From Clostridia bacterium (GTDB lineage: Bacteria > Bacillota > Clostridia > Christensenellales > Aristaeellaceae), in NCBI GenBank assembly GCA_030536295.1, contig JAUNQH010000001.1:17778-70354 (forward strand): 52,577 bases of DNA. The letters run 5' to 3'. This document shows, one piece after another, positions 41,311-49,710 of the stretch (within the stretch, counting starts at the first letter, position 1; each line of letters starts with the position of its first letter). The translations under genes and the position numbers were made by a program. The notes below the pieces were generated by a model. That model searched no databases, was not told the DNA's origin, and was given only the letters and a program-made list of their open reading frames with translations.

Positions 41311-42225
41311 TTACGCTTCCGGGACGGACGCGCCGTTCTGCTTTTCTTTATGCATCTCAATGACCGAATAGAACACCACACCGGCCAGCACGATGACGCC
41401 GCCGATGATCTGCAGCGCGACGGGAAACTCGCCGAGCAGGAAGATCGCCTCGATGCTCGCGATGACCGGCTGGCAAAGCTTGGTGGCGGAGACGAACGCC
41501 GGGGAGAAATACTTCAGACACCAGCTGTAGGCTGAATGACCGAGGATCGTGCAGACCACGGCAAGCGCGAGCGCGACGGCGGTCGTTTTCCATCCGCCGG
41601 CAAAGAACGGCTGACCCGTGCACAGTGTGATCAGGCAGAGCGTTAACGCGCAGAAGGCATACGCGATATACGTATAGACCGTGGTGCTTGTGCCGGTGCG
41701 CACGACGCGGCCGAACAGGGTGTTGCCCGCGATCGCGACCGCGGCGATCAGCGCCAGCATGTCGCCGCGAAGGCTGCTGCCGGCGGACTGAGAGTCTGAC
41801 AGCGCGATCACAACGCTGCCGGCCAGCGTGATCAGGATCGCCGCGACCGCTTTGATGCCCAGCTGCCCCTTCAGGATCACGCGGAAACCGATGGCAACAA
41901 AAATGACTTCCGTCGCCACCAGCACGGTGGCGCTTGCCACGGATGTAAATCTCAGCGATTCAAACCATGTGAGAAAGTGGACCGCGAGAAAGACGCCGCT
42001 GACGGCTGAAAACGCGATCGTCTTCACGGGAAGGCTCAGGATCTCCGCACGGACTTCCTTTTTACCCCAGACGTAAGGAGAGAGAAGGATAACGGCGCAA
42101 AGCAGGCGCTGCGCCGCCGTTACGGCGGACGGCGCGTCTGACTGACGGACGATGACGGCGGCGGATCCGCAGCCCAGCGTAGCGATGATGGCAACGATCA
42201 GGGGATGACGTTCAAAGAATCTCAC
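41311..42225 (-). CDS. EamA/DMT-family transporter
   Basis: This 304-residue protein has ten membrane helices arranged as two EamA repeats (about 5-140 and 150-290), the drug/metabolite transporter fold used for amino acid, nucleotide-sugar or drug export. The start is GTG, with GGAGGG upstream. The minus-strand promoter has an extended -10, TGCTATAAT, with TATAAT at 42271-42276. Monocistronic. The substrate is unknown. Confidence 0.9.
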   Translation of the reverse strand: MRFFERHPLIVAIIATLGCGSAAVIVRQSDAPSAVTAAQRLLCAVILLSPYVWGKKEVRAEILSLPVKTIAFSAVSGVFLAVHFLTWFESLRFTSVASATVLVATEVIFVAIGFRVILKGQLGIKAVAAILITLAGSVVIALSDSQSAGSSLRGDMLALIAAVAIAGNTLFGRVVRTGTSTTVYTYIAYAFCALTLCLITLCTGQPFFAGGWKTTAVALALAVVCTILGHSAYSWCLKYFSPAFVSATKLCQPVIASIEAIFLLGEFPVALQIIGGVIVLAGVVFYSVIEMHKEKQNGASVPEA

Positions 42226-42483
42226 GGTTTCCCTCCGGCAGACAGATTACAATAAATGGAATCAACGCACATTATAGCACAGAAATACGGCGGAGAAAGA
42301 ATAATATTTGCGGAGTCCGCTGATACGCAGAAGCTTTCATGAAACGGAACGCGCGGGTATCATGAACGGCGTGAATATGTATAATATGGAGGAATGTTTT
42401 TTCTGTGAAACTGTATTTGGCAAAAAAAGTCGGGTATCCGGATGACCGGATCGTATATGATACTGATGAACGGAGGTGAGCGG

Positions 42484-43365
42484 ATGGATGAGCATGTGAT
42501 GGCGGTCCAGCGTATGCAGGAGTATATCAGCAGACATCTGACGGAAGAGATCACGCCTGCGGATCTCGCAAAGGAATCCATGTATTCCCCGTGGTATTCC
42601 TGCCGGCTTTTCCGTGAATACACGGGATCGGCGCCGGCGGACTACATTCGCCGCCTGCGGTTGTCCGAGTCAGCCAGACAACTGAAGAAAGGCACGGTCA
42701 ATGTGACCCGGGCGGCATTTGAATACGGATTTGACAGCATGGATGGCTTCCGGAGAGCTTTTCGGCGCGAATTCGGCTGCAGTCCGGGCGAATACAGCCG
42801 GAAACCGGTCCCGATCCCGCTGTTCATTCCGTACGGCGTCAAGTTCAGGGAAATGAGAAAGGAAGGAAGCAGCATGAAGGAGACTGAAACGATCTTTGTT
42901 CAGCCGATGACCAGACCGGAACGGATGTGCGTCATCAAGAGAGGGGTCAAAGCGGGCGAGTACTGGGATTACTGCAATGAAGTGGGATGTGATGTGTGGG
43001 GGATCCTGACGAGCATGGATTCCATATGCGGTGAGCCTGTCTGCATGTGGCTGCCGGAGAAATACATCACGCCGGGCACATCCGTATATGTGCAGGGGGT
43101 GGAAGTGCCGGCGGATCACAGCGGTGAGATCCCGGATGGCTTTGATACGATCATCCTGCCTGAAGCGGAATACCTGATGTTCCAGGGTCAGCCCTTCAGG
43201 GAGGAAGATTATGAGGACGCGATCACAAGTGTATGGAACGCGATCAAAAAGTATGATCCGTCACTGACCGGCTATGAGTGGGACAGTGAGAATCCCCGTA
43301 TCCAGCTGGAACCCAGAGGCGAACGCGGATATATTGAGCTTGTTCCCGTAAAAAGAAAACACTGA
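42484..43365 (+). CDS. AraC-family regulator with GyrI-like effector domain
   Basis: This 293-residue protein starts with an AraC DNA-binding domain (about 1-105; two HTH units, EITPADLAKESMYSPWYSCRLFREYTG and NVTRAAFEYGFDSMDGFRRAFRREFG). A GyrI-like small-molecule-binding domain follows (about 125-293; TIFVQPMTRPERMCVIKRGVKAGEYWDYC ... EYLMFQGQPF). This order matches Rob-type or multidrug-sensing regulators. The ATG at 42484 has GGAGG 7 bases upstream. An inverted hairpin lies just past the stop. Targets are unknown; the divergent EamA transporter about 260 bases upstream is a plausible one. Confidence 0.9.
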   Translation: MDEHVMAVQRMQEYISRHLTEEITPADLAKESMYSPWYSCRLFREYTGSAPADYIRRLRLSESARQLKKGTVNVTRAAFEYGFDSMDGFRRAFRREFGCSPGEYSRKPVPIPLFIPYGVKFREMRKEGSSMKETETIFVQPMTRPERMCVIKRGVKAGEYWDYCNEVGCDVWGILTSMDSICGEPVCMWLPEKYITPGTSVYVQGVEVPADHSGEIPDGFDTIILPEAEYLMFQGQPFREEDYEDAITSVWNAIKKYDPSLTGYEWDSENPRIQLEPRGERGYIELVPVKRKH

Positions 43366-43372
43366 GATCAAC

Positions 43373-43418
43373 ACATACAGGAACCGGATCCCGGACATGG
43401 GATCCGGTTCCTGTATGT
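43373..43418. repeat. Perfect 20-bp inverted repeat (possible terminator)
   Basis: 43373-43392 pairs without mismatch with 43399-43418 around loop GGACAT. There is no T-tract on either strand. The core ACCGGATCCC/GGGATCCGGT recurs in the hairpin at 45173-45204. Confidence 0.7.
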
Positions 43419-43512
43419 TCAGGCAGACCGCATGCAGGAATCACACGGCTGTATGCAGAACTTTTTCTTTTATCACGTAACGGATCCGAATAAAGGACAA
43501 GGAGAGAAGAAA

Positions 43513-44307
43513 ATGCTCGGAGCTATTATTGGTGATATCGCGGGGAGCCGCTTTGAATGGCACAACCACAGGGACAAGCGGTTCGATCTGCTTACGGCCG
43601 CGTGCTGCCCGACGGATGATTCGATCATGACGCTGGCTGTGGCGGAGGCGATCATGCAGTACAGAAACGGCACGGAGAATGATCTGAAAACAGCCATGAT
43701 CCATTCCCTGCAGACAATGGGCAGAAGGTATCCTGACGCGGGATACGGCGGACGTTTTTACGCGTGGCTAGCGGAAAACGATCCCCTGCCGTACAACAGC
43801 TGGGGGAACGGTTCAGCCATGCGGGTCAGTCCCTGCGCGTGGGCGGCCGATACGATTGCGGAGGCGCTGGATATGGCACGTGTTTCCGCGGAGGTGACGC
43901 ATAACCATCCGGAAGGTATCAAAGGCGCGGAAGCGACCACGGCGGCGATCTGGATGGCGCGCTCCGGAAAGAATAAGGACGAGATCCGGGCATATACCGA
44001 AGAACATTATTACAAGCTGGATTTCAAACTGGATGACATCCGGGAGACCTACCGGTTCGATGTGTCCTGTCAGGGCACGGTCCCGTACGCGCTTGAGGCG
44101 TTTCTGGAAGCTGAGGACTATGAGGATGCCGTACGGAACGCGATCTCCATCGGCGGGGACAGCGACACACTTGCGGCGATCGCCGGCAGTGTGGCGGAGG
44201 CGTTTTTCGGGATACCGCTCATGATCCGTATGAAAGGGCTGACCTATCTGGACAGAACACAGCGCGATATCTATGACCGCTTCAAAAAAATGACCGGGTG
44301 TAAATGA
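43513..44307 (+). CDS. ADP-ribosylglycohydrolase (DraG-type)
   Basis: This 264-residue all-helical metal enzyme removes ADP-ribose from proteins or small molecules. Both Mg2+ motifs are present: GDIAGSRFEW with TDDSIMTLAVAEA near the N-terminus, and GGDSDTLAAIAGSVAEAFFG near the C-terminus, with SWGNGSAMRVSP between. I chose the ATG at 43513 because AAGGAGAG lies upstream and the family begins MLGAIIGDI; the frame is open 27 codons further, across a non-conserved stretch. No ADP-ribosyltransferase gene is adjacent. The true substrate in such clostridial versions is generally unknown. Confidence 0.93.
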   Translation: MLGAIIGDIAGSRFEWHNHRDKRFDLLTAACCPTDDSIMTLAVAEAIMQYRNGTENDLKTAMIHSLQTMGRRYPDAGYGGRFYAWLAENDPLPYNSWGNGSAMRVSPCAWAADTIAEALDMARVSAEVTHNHPEGIKGAEATTAAIWMARSGKNKDEIRAYTEEHYYKLDFKLDDIRETYRFDVSCQGTVPYALEAFLEAEDYEDAVRNAISIGGDSDTLAAIAGSVAEAFFGIPLMIRMKGLTYLDRTQRDIYDRFKKMTGCK

Positions 44308-44414
44308 AAGACCGGTGCCGGCACCGAATGGGGCGAGATCGCGGTATCTGCCGAAAAAGATCCGCAGCATCCGAATACATCGTTGCAGCCGCGGCGTACC
44401 TTCTCTGTTTTTTC

Positions 44415-44443
44415 TTGCAATGATGCGTTATGTGTGATACGAT
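44415..44443 (+). promoter_or_regulatory. Promoter of the secreted SH3-like protein
   Basis: TTGCAA (44415-44420), 17-base spacer, TACGAT (44438-44443) with TGA before it (extended -10). The 180-base region before the gene holds nothing else that I can see. Confidence 0.65.
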
Positions 44444-44487
44444 GATGACAGGAAATGCTAAAACACAGCATTATATGAAAGGGGAAA

Positions 44488-45078
44488 ATGAAGAATATGA
44501 AGAGATTGCTTCTGATCCTGGCTGCTACCGTGATGACTGTGCTGCTTTGCTGCAGTGCATCTGCCGATGTAATCGAAGAAATACCGACACTCAGCGAGCT
44601 TTACAGGGAGATGCCTGTGCATCTGCGCACTTTCAGTGATGAGAGCCAGCGGGTCACATCATTTGCCGGTCCGGATAATACCTACATGAGCGCGGGCAGT
44701 TATAAGCCGTATAAACAGGAACAGATCAGCGGGTTGTTTATTGAAAACGGCTATATGCTGATCCACCTGAGATATCAGACCGTGGAAGAAAGATACTTAT
44801 ATATCAAGGAAAGCAGTTTTGATGACAAGAGCAACACGCCGGTCATATCCGAACTGACAGAATGGGAAGGCGCCGCGGCATATACGGTGCAGCCTGTCTG
44901 GGGTCCCGGACGTGAGTATCAGGGAATATCCGAAAAGTCGATTTCTGAGGGCACCTATATGACTGTATTCTTCAGAGAGAACGGATATTTCTTTGCGGAA
45001 TGCGCTGACGGAACGGATATTTTCCGCGCGTGGTATCCTGAAGATGCGATCATTTTAAAGGAAAATGAAGCTGAATGA
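44488..45078 (+). CDS. Secreted protein with two SH3-like repeats
   Basis: This is a 196-residue secreted protein of unknown function. Residues 1-26 are a Sec signal (KRLLLILAATVMTVLLCC core) cleaved near SASA; CCSASA is not a proper lipobox. The rest appears to be two diverged copies of an SH3b-like unit. The first is at about 55-110 (FAGPDNTYMSAGSYKPYKQEQISGLFIENGYMLIHL), the second at about 130-190 (VWGPGREYQGISEKSISEGTYMTVFFRENGYFFAEC). The shared frame is GPxxxY...G...ENGY. Such units bind cell wall or protein ligands. The ATG is at 44488, with an AAGGGG site close by. It has its own promoter, and no partner gene is obvious. Confidence 0.75.
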   Translation: MKNMKRLLLILAATVMTVLLCCSASADVIEEIPTLSELYREMPVHLRTFSDESQRVTSFAGPDNTYMSAGSYKPYKQEQISGLFIENGYMLIHLRYQTVEERYLYIKESSFDDKSNTPVISELTEWEGAAAYTVQPVWGPGREYQGISEKSISEGTYMTVFFRENGYFFAECADGTDIFRAWYPEDAIILKENEAE

Positions 45079-45172
45079 TAACGCCGCGGGAAAGACAACG
45101 ATCAGTCAATAAACGTTTTGATCATAGCTGACCGGAATCGGCGAAAACGTAAATACGGATGGATCTGCAGAC

Positions 45173-45206
45173 AAGACCGGATCCCGATCACGGGACCCGG
45201 TCTTTA
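45173..45206. terminator. Imperfect hairpin, possible two-way terminator
   Basis: AAGACCGGATCCCG (45173-45186) pairs with CGGGACCCGGTCTT (45191-45204) with one mismatch and a 4-base loop, then TT on the plus strand. It lies between the secreted protein gene and a minus-strand gene remnant. Confidence 0.6.
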
Positions 45207-45558
45207 TGTGCATTGCCGGCTCAGGCAGGAACCGGACGGCTGTCATGGCAAGCGAGCGGGCGGTCTTTCCGGAAACTGTGACCGGGATGGCGACGCCGTT
45301 TTTATCATCCGATAAAAGTGCGCTGTTTCGGGCAGGCGCGGCAAAACGGTTTCACGTGTTCCGGGACCGTATCTCTCATAGAACAGCTGCGCTTCACCGA
45401 TATCATCGCCGCTCATTTCCCCCTGTTTCAAACTTCGGGATCATCAGCGCTTTGATCTTTACGGGATCAGCCGCTCTGTCCGGAACAAAGGCGGATGAAC
45501 AGAGCATCACAGCCGCGGTCATCAGCATGCGAACAAGTTTATGAACAGGTTTATTCAT
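45180..45558 (-). pseudogene. Frameshifted, truncated purine nucleoside permease (NUP) family remnant
   Basis: From an ATG at 45558 the minus strand reads a signal peptide (KLVRMLMTAAVMLCSSAF), then IKALMIPKFETGEMSGDDIGEAQLFYERYGPG. That matches the start of NUP-type purine nucleoside permeases and related nucleosidases. Around 45345 the frame breaks. The continuation is found one frame over: SALLSDDKNGVAIPVTVSGKTARSLAMTAV, again family-like. After that the similarity fades into the hairpin at 45173. The family is normally over 300 residues, so most of the gene is gone. I read this as a decayed gene; a sequencing error could explain the shift but not the missing C-terminus. It fills most of the 540-base gap between the neighbouring genes. 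Confidence 0.6.
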
Positions 45559-45617
45559 AAATGCCGCATCCGAAAACCGGTTCCTGTGATCTCATGATCC
45601 GGGCTGACCGGGAATCG

Positions 45618-46058
45618 TTATTCCAGACGCATGTCAAACGCTTTTTTGGATGTGCCGCTGAATCCCTTATGCTCATAGAAACGATGGGCTTCGGTCCTGG
45701 CAGCTCCGCTCTGCAGGATCACCTTATAGCAATGGTGTTCCTTTGCGAACGCGACTGCCATATCGATCACTTTGGAAGCCAGCCCCTGTTTTCTGAATGC
45801 CCTGTCGGTGACCACATTCTCGATAAAGCAGATGCCGCGGCTGCCGCGGGTCAGATTGGGAATATAAACAGCATAGCAGGTCGATACGACTCTGCCGTTC
45901 TCAACGGCGCCGAAGTATTGAATGCTGTCATTTTTTTCGATCTCTTTCCACACGGTCTCGCTTTGCTCAGGGGTACACTGCCCGTCAGTTTCATCAAGCT
46001 GACGGTACAACGCAAGCAGCGACGGCAGATCGGAGACGGTCAGACTTCTGAATTCCAT
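45618..46058 (-). CDS. GNAT family N-acetyltransferase
   Basis: This 146-residue acetyltransferase of the GNAT fold transfers acetyl from acetyl-CoA to an amine. The acetyl-CoA loop is FRKQGLASKVIDMAVAFAKEH (about 100-120), preceded by CFIENVVTDRAF and followed by QSGAARTEAHRFYEHKGF. The ATG at 46058 has GGAGG 9 bases upstream. The longer open frame begins inside the promoter. A minus-strand extended -10, TGATATAAT, with TATAAT at 46102-46107, lies 44 bases ahead. The acceptor is unknown. Confidence 0.88.
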   Translation of the reverse strand: MEFRSLTVSDLPSLLALYRQLDETDGQCTPEQSETVWKEIEKNDSIQYFGAVENGRVVSTCYAVYIPNLTRGSRGICFIENVVTDRAFRKQGLASKVIDMAVAFAKEHHCYKVILQSGAARTEAHRFYEHKGFSGTSKKAFDMRLE

Positions 46059-46102
46059 AGCACAGCTCCTCCCGGATTTCAGATCATCAGGTTCGCAGCG
46101 TA

Positions 46103-46372
46103 TTATATCACAGCGGAAGGCAAAACGATATTCCGGCATCGCTGTTCACCATGATCATGGATAAACGGTGCTGCTTGACATGAGATCTTCCCGCCGGGCG
46201 GACCGCCGTCCGTTCCGGAATCGTATCCCTCCAGCGGCTGAATACCGATCCGGTTGGGGATCTTCCGGCCGTACAGACAAAGCGGTGCGGCAAGATGATC
46301 CGTATCTGTGCTGTATGGTATTTCCAGTCCCTGACGGGATAATTCATCCTTGAATGATATTTCTTTTTCCAT
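46103..46372 (-). pseudogene. Old Yellow Enzyme (NADH:flavin oxidoreductase) N-terminal fragment
   Basis: The minus strand encodes MEKEISFKDELSRQGLEIP, then APLCLYGRKIPNRIGIQPLEGYD. This resembles the opening of OYE-family flavin oxidoreductases (…GKTIPNRIVIQPMEGND…). After about 60 residues, at GGPPGGK, similarity ends, and the frame stops at 89 codons against 350 or more in the family. The end overlaps the promoter of the acetyltransferase gene. It lies downstream of a flavin reductase gene in the same direction. I read it as a deleted remnant. The rest of the 410-base gap holds only a small hairpin at 46403-46421. Confidence 0.55.
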
Positions 46373-46471
46373 ATCCCATTCAGCTCCTTCGTCCTTTGGA
46401 TCGGTCGGAGATCCTCCGACCGGGACCGCTTGCATGTGCCGGACAATGATCAGGAAACAGACCGCTGAACC

Positions 46472-47038
46472 TTACGAGAAATCCCCGATCCTGCCGAGAA
46501 ATTCACCGATGCTGTGATACCGCCCGGAATAGATGACCGGATCAAGCCGGGTCAGATCGACATCGAAGGTATCTTCCGGAACGGCGTTTTCATCGCACTG
46601 GACATTCAGGATCCTGCAAAAGAAAGTAGTCGATTCTCCCGTTTCAAACGCTTTCACCGCTTTGCACTCGTACACCCAGCGGCTGGCGTCCAGTACGGGC
46701 ACATCCGCTTTCAGACCTCTGGAAACGCTGTATTCCATGGCATCCTTTTTGCCGTCCTTCGCGTGACGGGTTCCGAAATAATCCATGAGCGGAAGCATAT
46801 CCCGGCTGACCAGGTTCACGCTGAGCATACCGTTTCTCAGCACGTTCAGCTTCGTCATTTTTGATCCGAACATGCTGATGACCAGCAGATAATCATCACT
46901 CTTTTCACAGGTGGCGCTGACCCAGGTGATGGGCGCGAAATTATCCGAACCGTCCTCATTCACCGTGCCGATGATAAAGGCGGGCTGGATCGCCACGGAG
47001 AAGCCGGTGCCGATGGATCTTCTTCTGACTGCCGCCAT
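46472..47038 (-). CDS. Flavin reductase-like (FMN-binding split barrel) protein
   Basis: This 188-residue cytoplasmic protein of the flavin reductase-like domain family binds FMN and reduces it with NAD(P)H, or acts as a flavin-dependent reductase. Motifs are PAFIIGTVNEDGSDNFAPITWVSATCEKSD, GSKMTKLNVLRNGMLSVNLVS, and a C-terminal HSIGEFLGRIGDF. The ATG at 47038 has AAGGAG upstream. It lies 80 bases after the DUF2441-like gene on the same strand and before an OYE remnant, so it may once have supplied reduced flavin or shared substrate with that enzyme. Confidence 0.85.
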   Translation of the reverse strand: MAAVRRRSIGTGFSVAIQPAFIIGTVNEDGSDNFAPITWVSATCEKSDDYLLVISMFGSKMTKLNVLRNGMLSVNLVSRDMLPLMDYFGTRHAKDGKKDAMEYSVSRGLKADVPVLDASRWVYECKAVKAFETGESTTFFCRILNVQCDENAVPEDTFDVDLTRLDPVIYSGRYHSIGEFLGRIGDFS

Positions 47039-47118
47039 TTCCGTTTGCTCCTTTCCACAGAATAGAATGTGCCGGAGACCTTGGGTATTATATATTTGTC
47101 TGAGCTGATCCCTGAATC

Positions 47119-47712
47119 TTACCGGCGGATCATGCCGGTGTAAACAGGAAGTTGATCCGCGAAGGACTCAATGATCCTTTCGACACGGATCCTGCCGCCG
47201 AGCAGAGTCTCAGTCATTTCGCCGCTGAGCTCACCGCTCCAGTAACGCTTTGCCTGTTCGATCTTCCGGTCAAAGCTGTCTCCGTTCACGTCCGGAAGAA
47301 GGGACGCGTCTCCGGTAAAGACGGCTCCGTCGGAGCTCAGCTCGACGATCTGAAGTACTTTTCTGCCGTTGCTTTCAAAGTTCTCTTTCCATTTGTACAC
47401 TTCTTCCGTTGACCGGCAGACAAACAGACACCTGAACCGGGAAGGCCGGTCGGGGAAAAACGCGGTTCTGACCCATTCACATATGGATTCCCTGACAGCA
47501 CGGGACTGATTGAAAACATAATCACAGATCACGCTTTTTCCGGCATCCGAATAATCATTTTCCGAAAGGACCCGGAAAACATCCGCTCCGTCTTCCCGCC
47601 GGGCTTCTCTTTTCATCCAGAAGTCATACAGTCTGTTATGGTTATCCCCGGAAAAATCAATGAGCTGACCTTCCTTCATGGGGATCCTGGTCACCAGGTG
47701 ATAGTATTTCAT
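47119..47712 (-). CDS. DUF2441-like protein of unknown function
   Basis: This 197-residue soluble protein resembles DUF2441: YYHLVTRIPMKEGQLIDF at the N-terminus, a central RAVRESICEWVRTAFFPDRPSRFRCLFVCRSTEEVYKWKENF, then KVLQIVELSSDGAVFTGDASLL. The YPSR-like PDRPSRFRCLFV segment is the most family-specific part. I cannot give an activity. The ATG at 47712 has AGGGAG upstream with 9 bases; a longer frame reaches into the preceding gene without conserved sequence. It is the second gene of a minus-strand group that starts with a HAD hydrolase. Confidence 0.65.
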   Translation of the reverse strand: MKYYHLVTRIPMKEGQLIDFSGDNHNRLYDFWMKREARREDGADVFRVLSENDYSDAGKSVICDYVFNQSRAVRESICEWVRTAFFPDRPSRFRCLFVCRSTEEVYKWKENFESNGRKVLQIVELSSDGAVFTGDASLLPDVNGDSFDRKIEQAKRYWSGELSGEMTETLLGGRIRVERIIESFADQLPVYTGMIRR

Positions 47713-47804
47713 GGAGGCGTTCTCCCTGCACGGATGACTTTGCGGTATCTTATCAGTCTGACCGCTTCTGTCAATGCGCATTTCTGTCTTATTCTTTTCG
47801 GTGA

Positions 47805-48500
47805 TCACTGAAGCAGCTCGGAAAGGGAATGGATCTTTGTACAGAACACTTCAATATCGGAAGCCGGCTCCGCGGCGATCAGGACCGGCGTGATGCCGAG
47901 CCTGGCGGCGCCTTCCAGGTTCCGCGGAACGTCATCGATGAACACCGTTTCTTCCGGTGCGCATCCGCATTTGCTCAGCGCGTCCAGATACATCCGTTCG
48001 TCCGGCTTGAAAACACCCAGTTCATAGCTGTACGTGGCAAATGAAAAATAATGTCCGATGCCGAGCGTGCCCAGCTGCATACCGATGCTGGGCCATGTAT
48101 CCGATATGATCCCGAGAGAAAAGGAAGTGCTCAGCGTTTCCAGCACTTTCTTCGCATCCGGATAGATCACATAGTTCTCCATATTGCAGGCGCGGTCATA
48201 CGCGGCATTCCGGCATTGCTGTTCACTGAGACCCAGCTCAAGCGCATCCGAAATGATGGCATAATAGTGACGGAACCGATCCTGTTCTTCGTCGATGTCA
48301 TGAAGCAGATGTGCCTCTGTCAGATATTGAAGGCCTTTCTCCCGCGCCGAACGGATCCTTTCGGGACTGATCGTCTTCAGCCGATCCCCGGCGTATTTCA
48401 GAAACCTGTTTGTAAACATCCAGTCCCCGGAAGCGGGATAGTCCAGCGTATAGCCGACATCAAAGAAAATGGATTTTTTGCCGTTCAGCACATCGTGCAT
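47805..48500 (-). CDS. HAD family hydrolase
   Basis: This 231-residue phosphatase-type HAD enzyme has motif I FFDVGYTLDYP (Asp14 nucleophile). The usual second Asp is replaced by Gly, as also seen in YihX-type members. Motif II is GIISDTWPSIG, and motifs III/IV are GVFKPDERMYLDAL and ETVFIDDVPRNLEGAARLGI. The cap domain lies between motifs I and II. The ATG at 48500 has GGAGGG 7 bases upstream; a GTG at 48524 is in frame but lacks a site. The substrate is a small phosphorylated metabolite, unknown. Confidence 0.88.
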   Translation of the reverse strand: MHDVLNGKKSIFFDVGYTLDYPASGDWMFTNRFLKYAGDRLKTISPERIRSAREKGLQYLTEAHLLHDIDEEQDRFRHYYAIISDALELGLSEQQCRNAAYDRACNMENYVIYPDAKKVLETLSTSFSLGIISDTWPSIGMQLGTLGIGHYFSFATYSYELGVFKPDERMYLDALSKCGCAPEETVFIDDVPRNLEGAARLGITPVLIAAEPASDIEVFCTKIHSLSELLQ

Positions 48501-48556
48501 GATGTTTCCCTCCTTGCCGGTCACCGGCCTTCATACTGTTGTTGTTCCGCAGGCAT

Positions 48557-48585
48557 ATTTTACAGGAATGAGCGGTAAATGGCAA
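48557..48585 (-). promoter_or_regulatory. Promoter of the HAD hydrolase gene group
   Basis: On the minus strand TTGCCA (48580-48585), 17-base spacer, TAAAAT (48557-48562), 57 bases before the start codon. Confidence 0.7.
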
Positions 48586-48679
48586 TATGCCGGCAGCTCC
48601 CGAACCCGGGCGCGGACGGAAGACCGCTGCCGGAAACAGATGAGAAGCTGCCGCTGTATTGCGGCACGGCCGGTACTGA

Positions 48680-48688
48680 TGTTATACT
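48680..48688 (+). promoter_or_regulatory. Extended -10 element ahead of the methyltransferase gene
   Basis: TGTTATACT with TATACT at 48683-48688; no good -35. The methyltransferase starts at 48783. Confidence 0.4.
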
Positions 48689-48782
48689 TTTATGCAGACA
48701 GTATACGGGATCATGCATGCTGCCGGCAGCGGCTCATATCGTTTGCCAAACGGATCCCGGCGCTGACAAAGGAGTGTGGATC

Positions 48783-49484
48783 ATGCATCATATAACGGAA
48801 CTTCCGGCCTGGGAACGGCTGTTCAAAAGGATCGTATGGGAACAGACCGGTACTGTCGAAGGAATGAGGATCCTTGATTTCGGAAGCGGAGAAGGCGTTA
48901 CGGCGGATCATTTTGCCGGAAGAAATGAAGTGATCGCCGTGGAACCGTCGGAAGAAATGCTTTCTCATGCATGGAAAGATCATCCGTATACACAGATCAC
49001 GGGAGACGCGGACGTGCTGGCGTCGTTTCCGGATGGATCGTTTGATATGATCATCTGTCACAATGTGCTTGAGTATATCGAGGATAAGAAGACCGTGCTG
49101 CGGGAATTGACCAGGATCCTGAAGCGGGGCGGGACGATGTCGGTCGTAAAGCATAACAGAGCCGGGCGGGTCATGCAGATGGCTGTGCTGCTGGATGACC
49201 ATGAAAAGGCGCATGCGCTTCTTGACGGCGAAAACAGCCATGCTTCCCGTTTCGGCATCATCCGTTATTATGATGAAAATGATATTCCTGTATGGTCACC
49301 GGAGCTTCAGATCGAAGATGTGTACGGCATAAGGACATTCTGGGACCTTCAGCAGAACCAGCAGAAGCATGAGGATGAAGCGTGGCAGAGCCGGATGATG
49401 CAGCTTGAAATGAGAGTATCACGGATACCGGAATACAGAAGCATCGCGTTTTTTCATCATGTGCTGCTGAAAAAAAGATCCTGA
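48783..49484 (+). CDS. Class I SAM-dependent methyltransferase
   Basis: This 233-residue methyltransferase of the UbiE/Methyltransf_11 type has motif I ILDFGSGEGVTADHF, an acidic loop at VIAVEPSEEML, motif IV FDMIICHNVLEYIEDKKTVLRELTRILKRGG, and SVVKHNRAG after it. The C-terminal about 80 residues form the substrate cap. The ATG at 48783 has AAAGGAG 10 bases upstream; the frame is open for another 68 codons upstream but with unconserved sequence. The substrate is unknown. It stands alone. Confidence 0.9.
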   Translation: MHHITELPAWERLFKRIVWEQTGTVEGMRILDFGSGEGVTADHFAGRNEVIAVEPSEEMLSHAWKDHPYTQITGDADVLASFPDGSFDMIICHNVLEYIEDKKTVLRELTRILKRGGTMSVVKHNRAGRVMQMAVLLDDHEKAHALLDGENSHASRFGIIRYYDENDIPVWSPELQIEDVYGIRTFWDLQQNQQKHEDEAWQSRMMQLEMRVSRIPEYRSIAFFHHVLLKKRS

Positions 49485-49680
49485 CGCGTCTGATATCGGA
49501 CGCGTGCCTTTCCGAAAAAACCAAAGAGTGAAAAAAGCCGCACAAGTAAAAAACGTAACGAAAGCGCAGCATGTTCTGCCGTTTCGGCATCAATGCCGGG
49601 ACTGCCGGGGTCAACGAAGACAACATGCCGGTGCGGCTCCCGCCCGGATACCGCTTAAGCATGAAAACTATGACCGGGCA
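49485..49680. other. Intergenic stretch without a recognisable gene
   Basis: About 200 bases with a weak hairpin ACGCGTC/GACGCGT right after the methyltransferase stop. No coding frame with family-like sequence or a ribosome site was found on either strand. Confidence 0.5.
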
Positions 49681-49710
49681 TTGACGGTGTTCCCTTCGGA
49701 AGGCTATACT
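49681..49710 (+). promoter_or_regulatory. Promoter of the nitroreductase-YitT unit
   Basis: TTGACG (49681-49686), 18-base spacer, TATACT (49705-49710). The leader to the start codon is about 135 bases. Confidence 0.7.

Noticed and set aside
47119-47712. Functional pairing of the DUF2441-like gene with the ADP-ribosylglycohydrolase at 43513
   Set aside because: They are 3 kb apart on opposite strands with several unrelated genes between, so no operon or toxin-antidote link is supported.
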